DNA from: Termitomyces sp. T153
Lineage: Eukaryota > Basidiomycota > Agaricomycetes > Agaricales > Lyophyllaceae
DNA length: 64,000 nucleotides
Assembly: GCA_018296165.2 (NCBI GenBank)
Contig: JACKQL020000031.1
Span: forward strand, 1 to 64,000
Direction: 5' to 3'
Shown piece after piece: positions 22,864 through 35,808 of the stretch. The position numbers and the translations under genes were made by a program. Numbering within the stretch: position 1 is the first letter of the stretch; the number at the start of each line of letters is the position of its first letter. The notes beneath the pieces are model-generated. The model searched no databases. It saw only the letters and a program-made list of their open reading frames with translations, and was not told where the DNA came from.

Positions 22864-25800
22864 TCACAACATACGTATACTAAATACAAATCCAGCTCCT
22901 CCACGCTGACTTCTCTGGGCATACGATAAAATCTTTTGTTTCTCAGCAACAGGCCACCCTCGCAATGTACAGTAAATCCTGATTTGGTGGTATACGAACG
23001 CAGCCAAGGTTTCTAGGCGCGTCGAGTCCTCGATGATACCCTGGGACGACAGGCTTTATCGGCCCTCACCCTCCCCACCAGCATGGAATCACTGCACATA
23101 TGCGGTGTGGCGGGGTATTTGCACAGAGCATTCGCATTTCCTTAGGTTGCGGCGGATGAAAAAAGGGAAAAGGGTTCTAACCATTACCGGTTCATCGCAC
23201 TGGTAGAAGAGTTGCAACTTACACTTAGGATTGGGCGTGATATATTCACGCTGTCTCGCAGGCTTCCGATTCATGGACAAGATAACTTGTGACGATCATG
23301 GAGATTACATAGAATTATCTTGAGGGACAGCATCTTAGCCGTCATGTGAGCATTACTGCGATGCTCGATGGAGATTCGGAAGTGAGCCGGACACAGCGGG
23401 AACTGGCGTGATTGTGATGGCAAGTTCCGAAAATGGCAAGTTCCGAACGTACTTTGAATGAATGATGACCTCGACCTCGACCAGACTCGGACGTCCTTAC
23501 CGACAGATCCTTCGAATGTTATGTTCTAGAAAACGTCAAATACCTTTGATATCAAAGGTTCTCCTTCTTAGAATATCTCAAGAAAATCTAACTATGTCAG
23601 CCGATACAAGTACCATACAACCAGTGATCGGCCACTCACACCTGAAAACTATCCCTAGGAAATCTCCTTAATGGCATTCTCAGGCAACATGTTGCCTTAT
23701 TGAAAAAAGCTCTGTATACGGCATGACATGATCCTTAACTGCCTCTTCCGGAAAATATTTTATCCTCATTCATTCTGAGGGAAAGCAAAGAGATCGCACC
23801 TCAAAATTCAAGGCTCTTATCTCGATCCATCAGGACACTCTTTTTTTCCGGAACGAATATAATTCCTTTCTCCACCTCAGAGTACATTAACAGCGACCCA
23901 TGTCTTACCTCTACACCAGCAGAAACAGGGTCATGAGTCCCCGTGGAATATATTCAAGATTGTCATATGTCACCTTTGACAATTCTCAAAAGTGACTTGT
24001 CATCATCATCTTACTACGCACCACGAGGAACATACCACCGGCTGGGACGAGCCCATCCTCCACGGTCACCCACATCCGGTGCATCTAACCTGAGGATAAA
24101 ATTTCTAACGCCCAAAAACATTTCGTGATATGTCCAGGCCATCCATCCCCACTTGGTACTGTACCCATCCATCCACGACATGTCGATCAACTCGTACCGG
24201 TCGATTATTCTCATGTTCGAATCCACAAACCGGGAAACACGGGTTTTATTTGAGAAACCTCACCTCCATGCAGGCGTCTCTGAATGCTTCTTCCAAGCAT
24301 CCTTGACAGATTCAGAGATCGCCGCTTCGTGCTCCCTCATTACATGGACAGGAAAATCGTGCCGCCGTATGAACAAGCCTAGAAGTCCTGCGCGTTCCAT
24401 CGAGGTCATCGATTTACCTGCGTTACTAGAACACCCTTCCGGAACTGTACCCTTTCAATTTCCCCATGACAGCCATATATAATCATATTCAGCCGAACTC
24501 AAACATCTATCGGACCCCGAAATTATGATGGCCTTTTGGAGGGGCCACACCCGGCCCTTCTTTCCTTCACCCAAAAGCGCGGGCGGGTTCACAAAGAATA
24601 AAGAATATTCACACACATTGATCTGGAGTCTCCATACGAACATCGCCGGCGATGTAACCGCGACCCTATACAGATAGTACATAGACACGTACACCCCCGA
24701 AAAAATGACCCACAATTCAGGTCTCATACCCCCAAATCTGTACACGTAAGATTAGCACCGCATAATCTATTTTCCATTAAAATTGATGCAGCGATCGTGT
24801 ACTAAGATCGTACGCTAAAGACTCCTGCTATGCGTCCCAACGTCTTCTTTATCAAATTCAGCTCTATATACAAGAACCCTCGAAAGTGCCATCCAGCAAG
24901 TCTAGTACTTGAGTTGCGATGACACCAAACTGCATTCACCCTGCCCAAAGATTGAATTGGTCATTGGGGCATCACCGGCGTTCATCGAACCATCATCGTA
25001 TTTTTTACATCTGCGAGGTGATCGGGGACGTATGATCGGCATTATCGCTTTGATCCTGCACGACAACACCATTAATTGCAATCGCAATCGCAACTGCAAG
25101 TAAAGGGTCCGCATATCTAGAATGTTCCAAGTTCCTCACTCACCACTAGGAAATAATATAATCCTAAACATTTTCCTGACAACTGGCACTTGAGGTTTTT
25201 TTTTTCCTGTCCGACGTACCCACACGAACGGTGGCGCCGAGGACAAGCCGTCCTGACCACCCCGCCGGCGGTCAATGTTGCCCTTGACCCTGGCAATTGT
25301 GATCTCTTCCCCCTTTAACATCCCTCTCTTCAAGGATTCCTGGGCCGTTTAAGACTTCACCCTGTTCCTGGATCATAAATGAGGGTGTGTGGTCGAACTT
25401 CTCACGGCAAACGTCAAAGCGTAGGTGGCGTTCACTCGAAACGGGTGTGAGTGTGAGCACTTTGAAGTAAGATGCAGGTCCAGGCGTAGTTCGACGGCCG
25501 GGGCTGTTATTGGGCGGTACATCAACCGCGGGCGCTGTGCAGAGTACTGCTTCCATAACGGATGGTGGTGGGAAACCCTGGATATCAATCCTGAACGTTG
25601 AAAGCCGGTGAGCGACTCGGATCACAGATCACAATGATGCCGGATGATCATCTGCCATGTCTACTGGTCCAGTTGAAATGCACCGTGGATCGTGCAGTTG
25701 TATCATGAATGGGCAGGGCCCTCGCACCATCACCGACTGCGATCTACGTTTCTCCGACGCTCGTTCAACGTTCAACCCCGGTACCGTCACCGTTCCATAT

Positions 25801-26266
25801 TTCATCTGTTCATGGATACACTCGCGATGTTCATGGATACACTCGTACGTACGTATTCATCAATGAATTTCGAAATCAGCATCCGATAACTAATCTTATA
25901 GTCTCGTCGTATTTGTTCCAAAATACTAATAGTTACAAGTGACTTTTAAGAATCGTAGCTAACCTGGACCATGTATGACGCACACATAAGGGTTGACCGA
26001 CTACTTCAAGCTACCGATAGTGTTCGTTCCCGCTGTTATATGTACCGTACCTATGAGCTACGTGCTATTTCAAGTTCACACTTCCCGATAGCCGCTGTCT
26101 TTGAATTGTCATACACGAGATTCATTTATGCATGGGTTCAGCACTTTGACCTGCCATCCCATCCATATGAGATAACGTACATGCGAATAAACGAAACATC
26201 GATTTTTTTTCTCTCCTATACCCGCCCCATGTCGTATCTACCTAGCTTCCCTGTCTACTTGTTTCT
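22864..26266. other. Gene-poor stretch, nothing confidently recognised
   Basis: Composition is ordinary, with normal CpG content, and no recognised protein family on either strand. A 118-codon minus-strand open frame at 25272-25625 (pieces VMEAVLCTAPAVDVPP, RHLRFDVCREKFDHTP) could be a decayed exon; it opens with GTG, not ATG, and has no partner exons I can defend. A GGCAAGTTCCGAA word is doubled near 23419 and 23437. A non-coding transcript cannot be excluded. Confidence 0.4.
25807..25845 (+). repeat. 18-bp near-tandem repeat
   Basis: TGTTCATGGATACACTCG occurs at 25807-25824 and again at 25828-25845, giving a 21-bp period. No gene context is known. Confidence 0.7.
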
Positions 26267-27772
26267 CTAGTCCTGGGCTCGATTGCGCTCGGGATTGTGC
26301 TGCGTGTCCATATTACGCCCAGTGGGGCATACATACTCAAGAAGCGTCCGCTGCCTCAGCGCATTCTCCTCGATGTTGGGATTTCCTGCTGCTCTTCCTC
26401 TTCGGCTTCGTCGCCGTCGCGTCCTCGGTGAGTCGAGGGGCCCCTGTAGGCCCTCTCGAATCTCCTCGTGCCGTAAGGCTTTCATGGCATCCGCATCACT
26501 CAGGAGGTTGCTCGAGGCTCCTGGGCCAGGCTCAATGCTCGACCGTCTCTAGCTCATGGAGACCTGCCATGCATAGCGGAGCTTCTACCTTGTGGAAACA
26601 GTGAAGGTATTCATTCAGCGGGGGCAATGGCTCGAAATATTAAGTTATTCAAGACTTGTTCATAATGATAGTTAATCGGGCCACTCGTTTTCGTTTTCGA
26701 CGGGGATGGTGAGTTGCTGCTCGATGTGATAGTCTTATTCAAGGCTGCCAACTCGCACGAAACAGTGATTGGAGCATGGGCCACCATAATTTTTGAGATC
26801 TTCAGAATGGATCTCATGCATGCGTCGACTTGTATGGGGGCGTACCTTCCGTATACTTAGGATCCACATTGGCGCACCACAAACGGAAAGGAACTGAGAA
26901 TGATACTTTTCTATCGTCATGACGCAGTATACATGAAGTGAAGCCAGCGTCGTCAGGCGTCAACTGAGTGTACGAGACAGGAACACAAAGGCTTCCCGAG
27001 GGCCCAATAGAAGAGACAATCGGAATGCTTCCAAGTCCCTGGGTGATGCGCCAATCGTCAGGTTCATGCTTCATGCATGGTATAATTCAAATGGAGTCGA
27101 GCACGGCTGTGGAACAGGAGGACCCAAACAATTGACGTCCGCTCGTGGGGATTGTATTTCGATTTGATTTCGGAAAGCCGGCGATTACATGACATAGAAT
27201 AGAAAGCAGTCCGCGGCCGGGTGATACAAGCTCTCTATGGGTAAGGCCATGTATGGAGGTACGAAGAGTATATAATGAGGACCGAGAGTCGCAAGTAAGT
27301 ATAAATGAAGGTTTTGACAGATCCATACAGCATGAGGTGAGACTTCAAGAGGAGCTCCGGTTCCCGCAGTAAGCATTTGAAACAGAATTCATCGGAGGTT
27401 AGATCGATACCATGAGGCATGCTGCATAATTATTGTTCAGAGATTCCAATTAAGTGTGTACCGATGGCGAGAGGGTTACGACGCAGAATAAGTGGAAGGG
27501 AATGGCGCCGTTGATCTTTCTCCCTAATGCACAAGTTCGAAGCAGAAATATCAAATGCTTGGCAAGGCCAACCTGATTTCACCTAGAGATGTCTGTGGAA
27601 CCTCGAGGGTCACTCGTTGATGGTTCAAGGTCAACTCGTTGTCCTCTTGCCGTAAGTGGTTTTCCATGTTCTCCCACCGATACAGACCCAAAGCAGCTAT
27701 CTCAGGAAAACTGGTCAAGTTTCGAGACTCGATCCTGTCAGTGTGAATATCGCGACCTGTATAGAAAGGCAC
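26267..27772 (-). pseudogene. Uncharacterised coding-like segments, possibly a decayed gene
   Basis: Several minus-strand segments look protein-like and some join through GT-AG sites. One (about 27772-27551) reads FYTGRDIHTDRIESRNL and NELTLNHQRVTLEVPQ. A second (27074-26880) reads SSIGPSGSLCVPVSYTQL and DRKVSFSVPFRLWCANVD; it can splice at ACGGAAG/GTACGC (about 26856) to DLKNYGGPCSNHCFVRVG. A third (26550-26267), after an AG acceptor, reads SSNLLSDADAMKALRHEEI and NIEENALRQRTLLEY before a stop. I do not recognise the protein, cannot link all parts in one frame, and cannot name a start. It may be a lineage-specific gene with more exons or a pseudogene. Confidence 0.3.
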
Positions 27773-28712
27773 TTAAGGCACTTGAAAAAAGAAGTCGAGT
27801 AATGACGAGATCATACCGTGTGAAGTTAACAAACCACGATTGTTAAATAGACTTACGGACTTCAGGAGTAGAAACGATCCTTTATGTAGCTCGAATATGG
27901 AAGCTCGCCTGGTCCTGGAGACGGAAGTGTCCGTCCTCAGTTTCGGAAGCGAATTCCATCAGATTCCCCAAAAAAATGAAACGATCGATAGATTTTTGAA
28001 ATTCTTTTCACGAAGTCACATCAAAAAAGGTTGGTTAGTCGAATATCACAGAGTCCGTCATAGTCCAGACCTAGAGACATCACTGCGTCTTGATTATCCG
28101 TGCTCACGGCAGACAGCGACCACAAGGGGCCGGATGGAAGTGGTACGGTGGTTCTTAACGCGTGAGTCTGTCCTGAGAGACGTCTTGAGGATTTGCCGTT
28201 CCATGGGCTTGGAGAAGGAAGTAGAAAATGTGGAAAAGGTCATTCGAGTGTCACGTCACAGGTTCCAGCCCACATTACTTATACTTACACGATCTACATG
28301 TCTATCTTGCCGTTTCCTCCGGTAATACTCCAGAGAAGCCCAGCATGTAGATTTCCGGTGTTCGCAACGACGGGGACCTGTCAGCGATGCTCATAATTCC
28401 GTTATTCACGAGGAAAATGACATCAACTCTACTAGTACAACTTGAATCAACCTCAGCTGAGCTCCTATCCTGGTCACCAAGAACCTGGATTCTATGGATG
28501 CGTCTAGATATTGCGTTCTGAGGCCTCCTTGTGCGTCATTCGGGTTGCCATCGATCAGCAAATCCGGCAGCCCTCGAGACAGGTGTATATTCATATCCGC
28601 TCCTGTGATGGCAGGGCAAGTTCTATCATCGACTTTTCGTTTGTATGTCGTGAGATTATAAATAACCTGCCAGAGGTTATTGTTTTTCTTTCAGTTTCGT
28701 CCACACTTCAAT
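27773..28712. other. No gene recognised
   Basis: A 161-codon plus-strand open frame (27840-28325) lacks recognisable motifs, starts without ATG context I trust and overlaps other open frames. I see nothing firm here. Confidence 0.35.
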
Positions 28713-29133
28713 ATGCTTGTCACCGTCAACATCCCCTGCAAATGCTCACATAGAGATGATGAACATTTCTCCATTACTTGTGGTTGCCCCAGCGAGCCTA
28801 TACCTAACCATCCTTTACGCAAACATGATGCTTACCACCGGACCTGGTGCTCAGAGTGTCTCACGTACTGCCATGCGCCTCCTACGTGCCCCGCTGTCGT
28901 GAGCACTAAGCGTTTTGGGTGCCTCGATCATTACTACTCGTGGTTGACGAGACCCCTCTCGTTCGGTCTAACCCGTGAGTACAAACTGTTATCAACCTTG
29001 ACTTCGTCTCTTCCTTACCATATCTCGCATCGATACAGACATTCTGACCAAGGTACAGAGACTCTGTAGCCCCTTCAGTGTCATGTGGGGACGCGACGTG
29101 AAAGGTCCTACATACAACGTTCTTGATGTCTGA
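28713..29133 (+). CDS. Candidate small cysteine-rich protein, family unknown
   Basis: ATG 28713 opens MLVTVNIPCKCSHRDDEHF. A GT-AG intron at 28975-29038 joins two exons (28713-28974, 29039-29133) into 357 nt, 118 residues, ending at TGA 29131-29133. Exon 1 is rich in Cys and His with zinc-like spacing (PCKCSHRDDEHF, ITCGCPSEP, TWCSECLTYCHAPPTCP, FGCLDHYYSW). There is no signal peptide or membrane segment, so it is not a typical secreted effector; a small zinc-binding fold is possible. I recognise no family. The splice site that keeps the frame open beyond the first stop is the main support. It stands alone in a gene-poor stretch. Confidence 0.35.
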
Positions 29134-30326
29134 TGAACTACATTGTATATGAGGTGGGATCCGACGGGAACGTTTTAAAGGACACGAACGAGGCCACAGC
29201 CCGGCACAATGGCCACTCTTCGGATGGTCTTCTAGTATTATGTACTAGTACGAGTCTTATGCGCCAATTTTCTTGCTCAGTCACTCAACTAAGTAATAGC
29301 TGTTGATATTTTCTGATATGTCTTTGTAGTATTCTCACTTAGGCTGGCTGCAACTAGTGGTTGTAATTGATTTCGGCGTATGGAATTCAGAAATTTATTT
29401 GCTCTTTGAAATCTACGTCTGATACCAGTATAGCTACATCTAAGTAATTCACCGTTTTCCCAGGCTTGTCTAAGCCGTGTTCGTACTCTGCAAACTCGTC
29501 GATCACAGAGTATGAGCCGTCTCGGAACATCGACTCATATTCCAGGGTCTCGAGGGACTTTTTCGTCCTGTCAAAGCTGCCAAGCGCATTCAATTACGGA
29601 TGAACGAAAGAAAGTAGGTGAATATGAATTTGCGAAGGACTTGCTGGGTAAGCAGCAATTGGCGTCTCAATCTAAATTTGGAGAATTTGTAGGCGGTGAA
29701 ATTCGGTTAACGATACCACCAACACCCAACCAAATCAGAGGTGATTTCAAGCTCGTTATCCCTGTCCTCGTACTAACGTCCCTGATCAGTAGTCAGCGCA
29801 ACCAACAGAAGTTGTTATCGCTCGAGACGTTCATGGGTTACGCCACCATGGTAGCCGAAGATGGGATAAGATACGGTGACCCTCGAGTCACACCTGGTGG
29901 CATCGATGTTACTTCGGTATCCAGTGCCAATTGCAAAACATCTCCCTTGCCAAGTCCTACATGAGTCGCCCGCTCTCCAACATAGGCCAACATCATATGC
30001 CCTAATATCAAGTCTGATAATATATTTAACAAATACTTATCTGACACTGGCAGATGATGAATTTTTGATGGTTCGGTACACAATATACTAGTATTTTCCA
30101 ATATCCAGCCTAAGGCGACCTCGGAAAGGGCAATTATCTCCCTGTTTGTCGCATCTATCTCATTGGTCAACGTTCTTTTTTCTACACAGCACAAGATTTC
30201 CAATGGAGAATGTTCACATTTGTCTTCGCCTGTCACGTGCTCCGAATTTCTGCCTGGATAACCCTTCCTTCGCATTGTGGATACAGAGACAACAATGAAC
30301 AACAATTATCATCTATCGGAGAGAGA
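29134..30326. other. No gene confidently recognised
   Basis: Two long open frames overlap on opposite strands (plus 29512-29964; minus 29838-30305). Neither has known motifs or splice partners I can defend, so at most one could be real. The RPA49 stop is at 30327. Confidence 0.35.
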
Positions 30327-32049
30327 CTATTTTCGCCTCAATCTCGGTTTCGGAAACGTCAGGGGAGCGTTCAAAATTGCACGCTTGTCCGTCGCGTCCT
30401 TATCTGACAATCCTAATTTAGCTCGTTCTTTGTCGCCCAACAAGCCAATCTTGCAGCCTATGAGAACGAGTTAGGCCAATCGAATCAGAGATAATCTCAG
30501 CATCAACATACCTAGTGATCTGAATAATGTGTTAATCCTGGGCAGAAGAGTCAACAAACAGATGTATGGACAAGGGAAAAGGGGACACACTCGGCCAGAG
30601 GCTTGTTCAGATCATGGGCTATGTGAGAGGTATCCGACGCGAAGTTGTCCACCTTCAAACACAGTGCAAACATGTATGAAAGTAACTTCGTTTGCGTTGC
30701 GGACGTTGATGTGTAACTAAGTGACACAAAGCATTTCAAGTAGGTAAATAATTAAAAGGACAAGGAACCAAAGCGCGCACCCGCTCGACCCACGAGATGT
30801 TTCTGTGAACCTCGAGATTAAGCCCTCCACTATGATAGAAGGTACCGCAGACAATTTTTCGGTGAGATCGTCCTTGCTGATGTTCTTTTTGAATTCTACT
30901 GCTCGACGGAACGCAAACATTGCAGAAATATAAAGCAAAAGCTTCCTATGGAAAAAATCCTCATCAGCTCCGAAGCCGAAAACCAGTCAAAATGAAGGCT
31001 TACAGGTTTTTCTTTCTTCTCTTCGGCGAGTGAGTATCGGCGCATGTCGCGTTAATGTGGCTGTTGATCCAGTTCGACCACTTAAACGGTAAGAGAGCTT
31101 TTCTCTCGCCTGGACCCGCTGCCTGGTCAAACGCACTGATGGAAAGAGCCTTCCACTCGACTTCAGGTATGATATTGTGCAGAGGATAGCTGTCTTCAGG
31201 GTCAATTGCAGTTATATCAAATGGCGGTATTAGCCTATTCTTGTCTGCTTCCACCTTAGCCTCTTCTACAAAAATCGCGTCAAATAGCTGGATGCTACCT
31301 GGAAAAAAGGTCTCACGCACCACTGGTCATGAGTCCAACCGCACCCTTGTCGATGCCTTGTTGGAGATGATCCATGACGCCCTGCATTGCACTGACATCG
31401 ACGCGGTTGCGCTCCTGCGCACGAATGTTTGCCTTAGCCTTTTTGGTCCCAAACGTCTCTCCAAGCACGTTTCTAGCCTGTCTGTATTCGTGCTGCGAAG
31501 GTGCGGACACAGGTATACTTTTTAAGGCTTTCACAGTCCTCGTTAAAATATACGGTGTTTTTGCCACCGGGAGTATACGTAACGTAGACGTTCGTCTGTT
31601 GTGTACAGCTATGAGATATCTTGCAATTTTCGAGAAGGAAGACCAATTGAGAAGAATGCAAAGGAAGACAGAGATAGACACCGCACCTGCACCCCGACTC
31701 GGTTGCCTTTTTGCTTTCTCCTTCATTAGATATGAACTCGACGTCCTCTGTTTCTCCCACAACCAATAAATTTTGCTCATTAATACTCTCAGCATTCTCC
31801 GACTGTTTCGATTCATTTTTGGCTTTTTTGTTCGCGTAGCATTTGAAGGGGGTTGAGGACGGTGCTTGAAGGGCTGGATAGCTAACTAAGGTGCAAGATT
31901 GTTGAATAAACATTAAGAAGCACCCTGGACTTCAGTTTACCAAGAAGAGGGCCGACAACTGACGTCGGCGCAGCTAATTTCACCACCACGCCCTCCGAGG
32001 ATATTGAATCGTGTTTTCTCTTTTTAGACGATGACTTGACCGTCGACAT
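30327..32049 (-). CDS. RPA49: RNA polymerase I subunit A49
   Basis: A49 (human PAF53/POLR1E) pairs with A34.5 on RNA polymerase I in the nucleolus, aiding initiation, elongation and rRNA output. Eight exons (31941-32049, 31687-31885, 31321-31619, 31004-31265, 30781-30945, 30591-30716, 30512-30537, 30327-30457) total 1317 nt, 438 residues, matching the family length. Diagnostic stretches are LGETFGTKKAKANIRAQERN (about residue 175), DSYPLHNIIPEVEWKALSIS, AVPSIIVEGLISRFTE, and TKLLSYMFALCLKVDNFASD with INTLFRSLGCKIGLL in the C-terminal tandem winged-helix region. The end FPKPRLRRK is basic. It starts MSTVKSSSKKRKHDS. The gene is divergent to SET2 with 497 bp between start codons. Confidence 0.95.
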
Positions 32050-32546
32050 GTTTTATAGGAGACTCTCTGTTTCGTTTTTCGTAATGGACGGCAGTGGACA
32101 GGCTATGAGTAGGAAAAGGGTGTGGTGGCGGTGGGAGGGAGACGAATGCAAAATGAAGCGCGTTAGGTGTTTGTGTCTTCTCATCTGAGGGCCATGTCCA
32201 TTGACACAGAACGCGCCTAACCTGTAACTCGCAGCTCTTCTTTTCTCTCCCTGACTTATTTCAGATATTTATATCCTCTGGTTACTCTACCCTGGCTAGA
32301 AGTCCTGACCTTCCAGTCCAGTCATACACCCAACTTTGTTGTTAAGCCCACAAACTCTGCTGGTGGCGCGAAGATATTGGACTGCCGCGCTAATAGCACT
32401 TCATTAGGCATAGAATTGAATTAGGTCCTCGAGAGTGAAGACTGCGAGAGCCCATCACTCGGTCAACTGGAGACGCACACGAACCTAGTTTATCACTGCC
32501 TCCACCATCATCAGACATCTTCGACCGAATCATTGCTGAGGAACCT
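32050..32546. promoter_or_regulatory. Divergent promoter region RPA49 / SET2
   Basis: 497 bp between two outward start codons. The SET2 reading frame stays open upstream of its ATG to about 32440 (a TGA then stops it), so some of this may be SET2 5' leader or an extra 5' exon. I see no clear TATA box or known operator. Confidence 0.45.
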
Positions 32547-35500
32547 ATGCAGGAACCTCTTTCACCCTTCTCCCGTCCTAGAGAGCTCAAGGTGGAGCCT
32601 AAGACAGAAGATGAACCCTCACCGTCGCTCTCGCCGACTTTGAATGATGAATTCTCACCCCAGAAATTCAAATTGTCACCTTCGCCTACGCCCCCGCCCT
32701 CAACCACGAATGGAACAGCGTCAATATCGTCCACACCTCCACTCTCAAACACTCCCAACTTGACATTAAAGAAATCACAGCCAGTGGTGCAGCTCATCGG
32801 CGACCTGCCGATTGCACGAGAAGCAGCTTTAGCTACATTCAATGAGATTGAAGCAAACAGCTATCAGTACAAAACTTTGGGTCGCTCGAGAGAAGCATTG
32901 GAGAGTATGACATGCGATTGTATTTTCAATCCAGGTGAGTGTTTCATCACCCATGCTTCCTCCAGCCCCACATTCAACAAAATTTCTCTTCCATCGCTCA
33001 ATAGCCACTGACCATCCTGACTCTGCCTGCGGGCACGATTCTGACTGTATCAATCGATTGACACAAGTTGAATGCCTGATGGATGATTGTCGCTGTCGTT
33101 CTCATTGTCGTAACCAACGGTGAGCACTGTATTACGTACGCAGAATATACTAGTACCCATCGATGGCCTCTCTAGCTTTCAGAAACGTGAATATGCCAAT
33201 ATCGACATAGTTCAGACGGAATTGAAGGGTTTTGGACTGCGTGCTGAGAGTTTCCTGCGCAAGTGCGTAAAATTTCCCACTGTGTTTACTCATGGTTTGA
33301 GTCATTGAACAGAGACACATTCATCTATGAATATGTTGGAGAGGTGGTCAGCCCTGTGTCTTTCAAGAAGCGAATGCGAGAATATGCTGAAGAGGGAATC
33401 GAGCACTTCTACTTTATGATGTTACAGAAAGATGAGGTCTGTACTTCAACAAGTCATATTTCTGTCTCTTCTAATAACATCTCAATCCTGAAGTTCATAG
33501 ATGCTACAAAGAGTGGTGGAATAGGCCGATTTGCTAACCACAGCTGCAACCCAAATTGTTTCGTCGCTAGATGGACTATTGGCCAACATGTTCGAATGGG
33601 CATCTTTGCTAAACGCGATATCCAGAAGCACGAGGAGCTGACATTCAACTACAATGTGGACCGATATGGGTACGTCAAAAAGTCTTTCTGTGGGTGGTCT
33701 AGTTCCAACCAATATTCCATCGCAGACATCAGGCACAGACATGTTACTGTGGAGAACCGAATTGTGTTGGGTTCATTGGAGGTAAAACCCAAACGGATGC
33801 TGCTACTATGGATGATCTCGTTTTTGATGGTAAGCCCTCGAAACCTCATCCTTCATCGTACATCCTTTCATGTCAACCTTGTGGCTCTACCAGCTCTCGG
33901 TATCACCGACGAGGCAGATTTGATGGAAGTCAAAGGGAACAAGAAGAAGAGGGGTAAGAAGATCGACGACCCTGACTTCATGGTGAGCCTGAAACAAGCT
34001 GTCGCCTGTTATCTTGAACATTTGGCGTTTCCTTAGCCGATGATGAAACCACTTGTGGAGAAGGATATACCAAAGGTTATCCAAGCTATACGGCAGACTC
34101 AAAGCCGCAAGGTCCTCCTCAAACTCCTCACACGCATCAAGGTACGTTGTTAATCTGCACTTTTTGCACTTAAACTCCATCTACTAACTATGAGCAAAAG
34201 TTGACGGAAGATCAAGCCGCCCTCCGGCAAATAATGCGACTACGTGGTTTTAGTCTTATGACCAACGTCCTCGAAGACCATCAGTCTGACGTCGAGCTCA
34301 TCAACTTGGTAAGTCTATCTAAAATGCCAGTTGTGGCGCCTCTGAAGGACGAAAATCTAGGCTCTTTCGTGCATGTCGACTTGGCCGCTCTTGAACCGAA
34401 ATAAGGTCGATGACTCGCATGTAATCATCCATGTAAGAGCGATTGCTGCGACGGAGGGCGACAAGAACAAACAGCTGGCGCAATCGGTAAATCCTTCTCC
34501 TTGAACTTACATCAGTGTTCTTTATCTCAGATACACAGTTGGTATCACACTGGGAAACACTTCCTTTGTACAATCGAATATCAAAGCGTGCGATTCCGGT
34601 CAATCTTACTTGCTCTCACACTTAGAGTCATGGCTCACTTGTCTGGTCGTAGGATGATGAAGAAGAAGAAATGAAACAAGTTGCCTCGTTTGACAACGAC
34701 GAATTAATTTTTCAGCAGAGACGTAGGCTTCAGGGGAGGGAGATAGATATTACCCGAACTAAATACCGTCCAAAGCCTCAGATCCGCCGTAGACTTGATG
34801 AGGGGGTGTGGATACCGCCGTCCATGGTCAACTTGCAATCCGAGACTCCTGCTCCCGCCTCGGAGTTAAAAGTGTCAGCAGCAGAATTCTCGCGCGAATC
34901 CATCCGTGCAGTCATTGCTGCAGCAGCTGAAGCAGAGGTTGCTGCTGCTAAGGCGGCGGCGGCGGCGGCAGATGCGGAGGCACTTGCCAAAGCAGAGGCA
35001 AAAGCGGCTGCTAGGGCTGCGAGGGCTGCGAGACATGAGATGTCGAAAGGAGAACACAATCATCATAAAAAATCGAAGAAGCCTCTTACGGAGGAGGAGA
35101 GGGAGACGATGAAAGAGAAAAGAATGCTAAAGTTAGTCGGTGCTGTGGTGGTCAAATGCATGTCAAAACATTCCAGGGCGATGGATCACGATCAGTTCAA
35201 GAAACACGCGAAAGAGGTACTTGTCCATATCTTCAGCCATAAACTCTGTCTGCTAACATCTCTTCCAACAGTTGACTCAGATTATTACTAACAAGGAGAA
35301 GAAGTCTTCAAGTTATAAGGAGGGACGACTGGAAAAACTTTCGGATGAAAAAGTGGTAAAGATTAAGAAATTTGCCAAGGAGTACATTGCAAAGATACTT
35401 CGGAAAATAGAGAAGTCCGGAAAACGACTACGGGAGTCATCGCTGACCACTCCACCTGCTTCCTCATCTGCAGTACAACATATCCCACAATCACACGAGG

Positions 35501-35808
35501 ATGAGGATGTCGTCATGGATGATCCATCCATGGAGGACATGAACATTGTGTCCGATAGCGACGAGGATGAAGACAATGAGGATAGTCAAGAGTACTTGAC
35601 TATCAGGGATAAGGATGAGGATGGGCCAAAGGAAATGACCCGTACCCGACTGGAGGATCTGCCAACGGCTGGACACTGGGGCGAGATGGATTTCGAAGAA
35701 AGTATGGGTCAATCTACTAGCGTTCGATTGTCGTCCGATCCGCGGCGGCGGCCACCAAGCGAAGACTTTACTTCTTGGGAACCTCCCCAAGGCCCGAGTG
35801 GCATGTGA
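32547..35808 (+). CDS. SET2: Histone H3 lysine-36 methyltransferase Set2
   Basis: Set2 methylates H3K36 in transcribed chromatin while bound to elongating RNA polymerase II. Thirteen exons (32547-32934, 33005-33119, 33176-33262, 33313-33436, 33494-33669, 33726-33829, 33894-33982, 34037-34141, 34201-34308, 34361-34486, 34539-34598, 34653-35216, 35272-35808) total 2583 nt, 860 residues. The AWS cysteine cluster (about 117-170) leads into SET with [20 protein letters not shown] and [12 protein letters not shown]. Post-SET is [12 protein letters not shown] (about 301-312). The SRI domain that binds the phosphorylated Rpb1 tail spans about 650-745 ([41 protein letters not shown]). An alanine-rich stretch precedes SRI and an acidic tail follows. 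I do not see the WW motif found in many Set2 proteins. The start is the first in-frame ATG. Confidence 0.93.

Noticed and set aside
24180..24235. GTTCGAATCC resembling a tRNA B box
   Set aside because: No A box, acceptor stem or anticodon arm can be folded around it.
29838..30305. 155-codon minus-strand frame (LGWILENTSILCTEPS) looking faintly kinase-like
   Set aside because: No catalytic motif, opposite frame equally open, no splice partners; left as unassigned intergenic DNA.
31299..31320. 22-nt intron in RPA49
   Set aside because: A 55-nt intron (31266-31320) using a later acceptor keeps the conserved reading and a normal size.
31241..31769. Plus-strand open frames over 30.2-31.8 kb
   Set aside because: They lie antisense to RPA49 exons whose protein is recognised with certainty.
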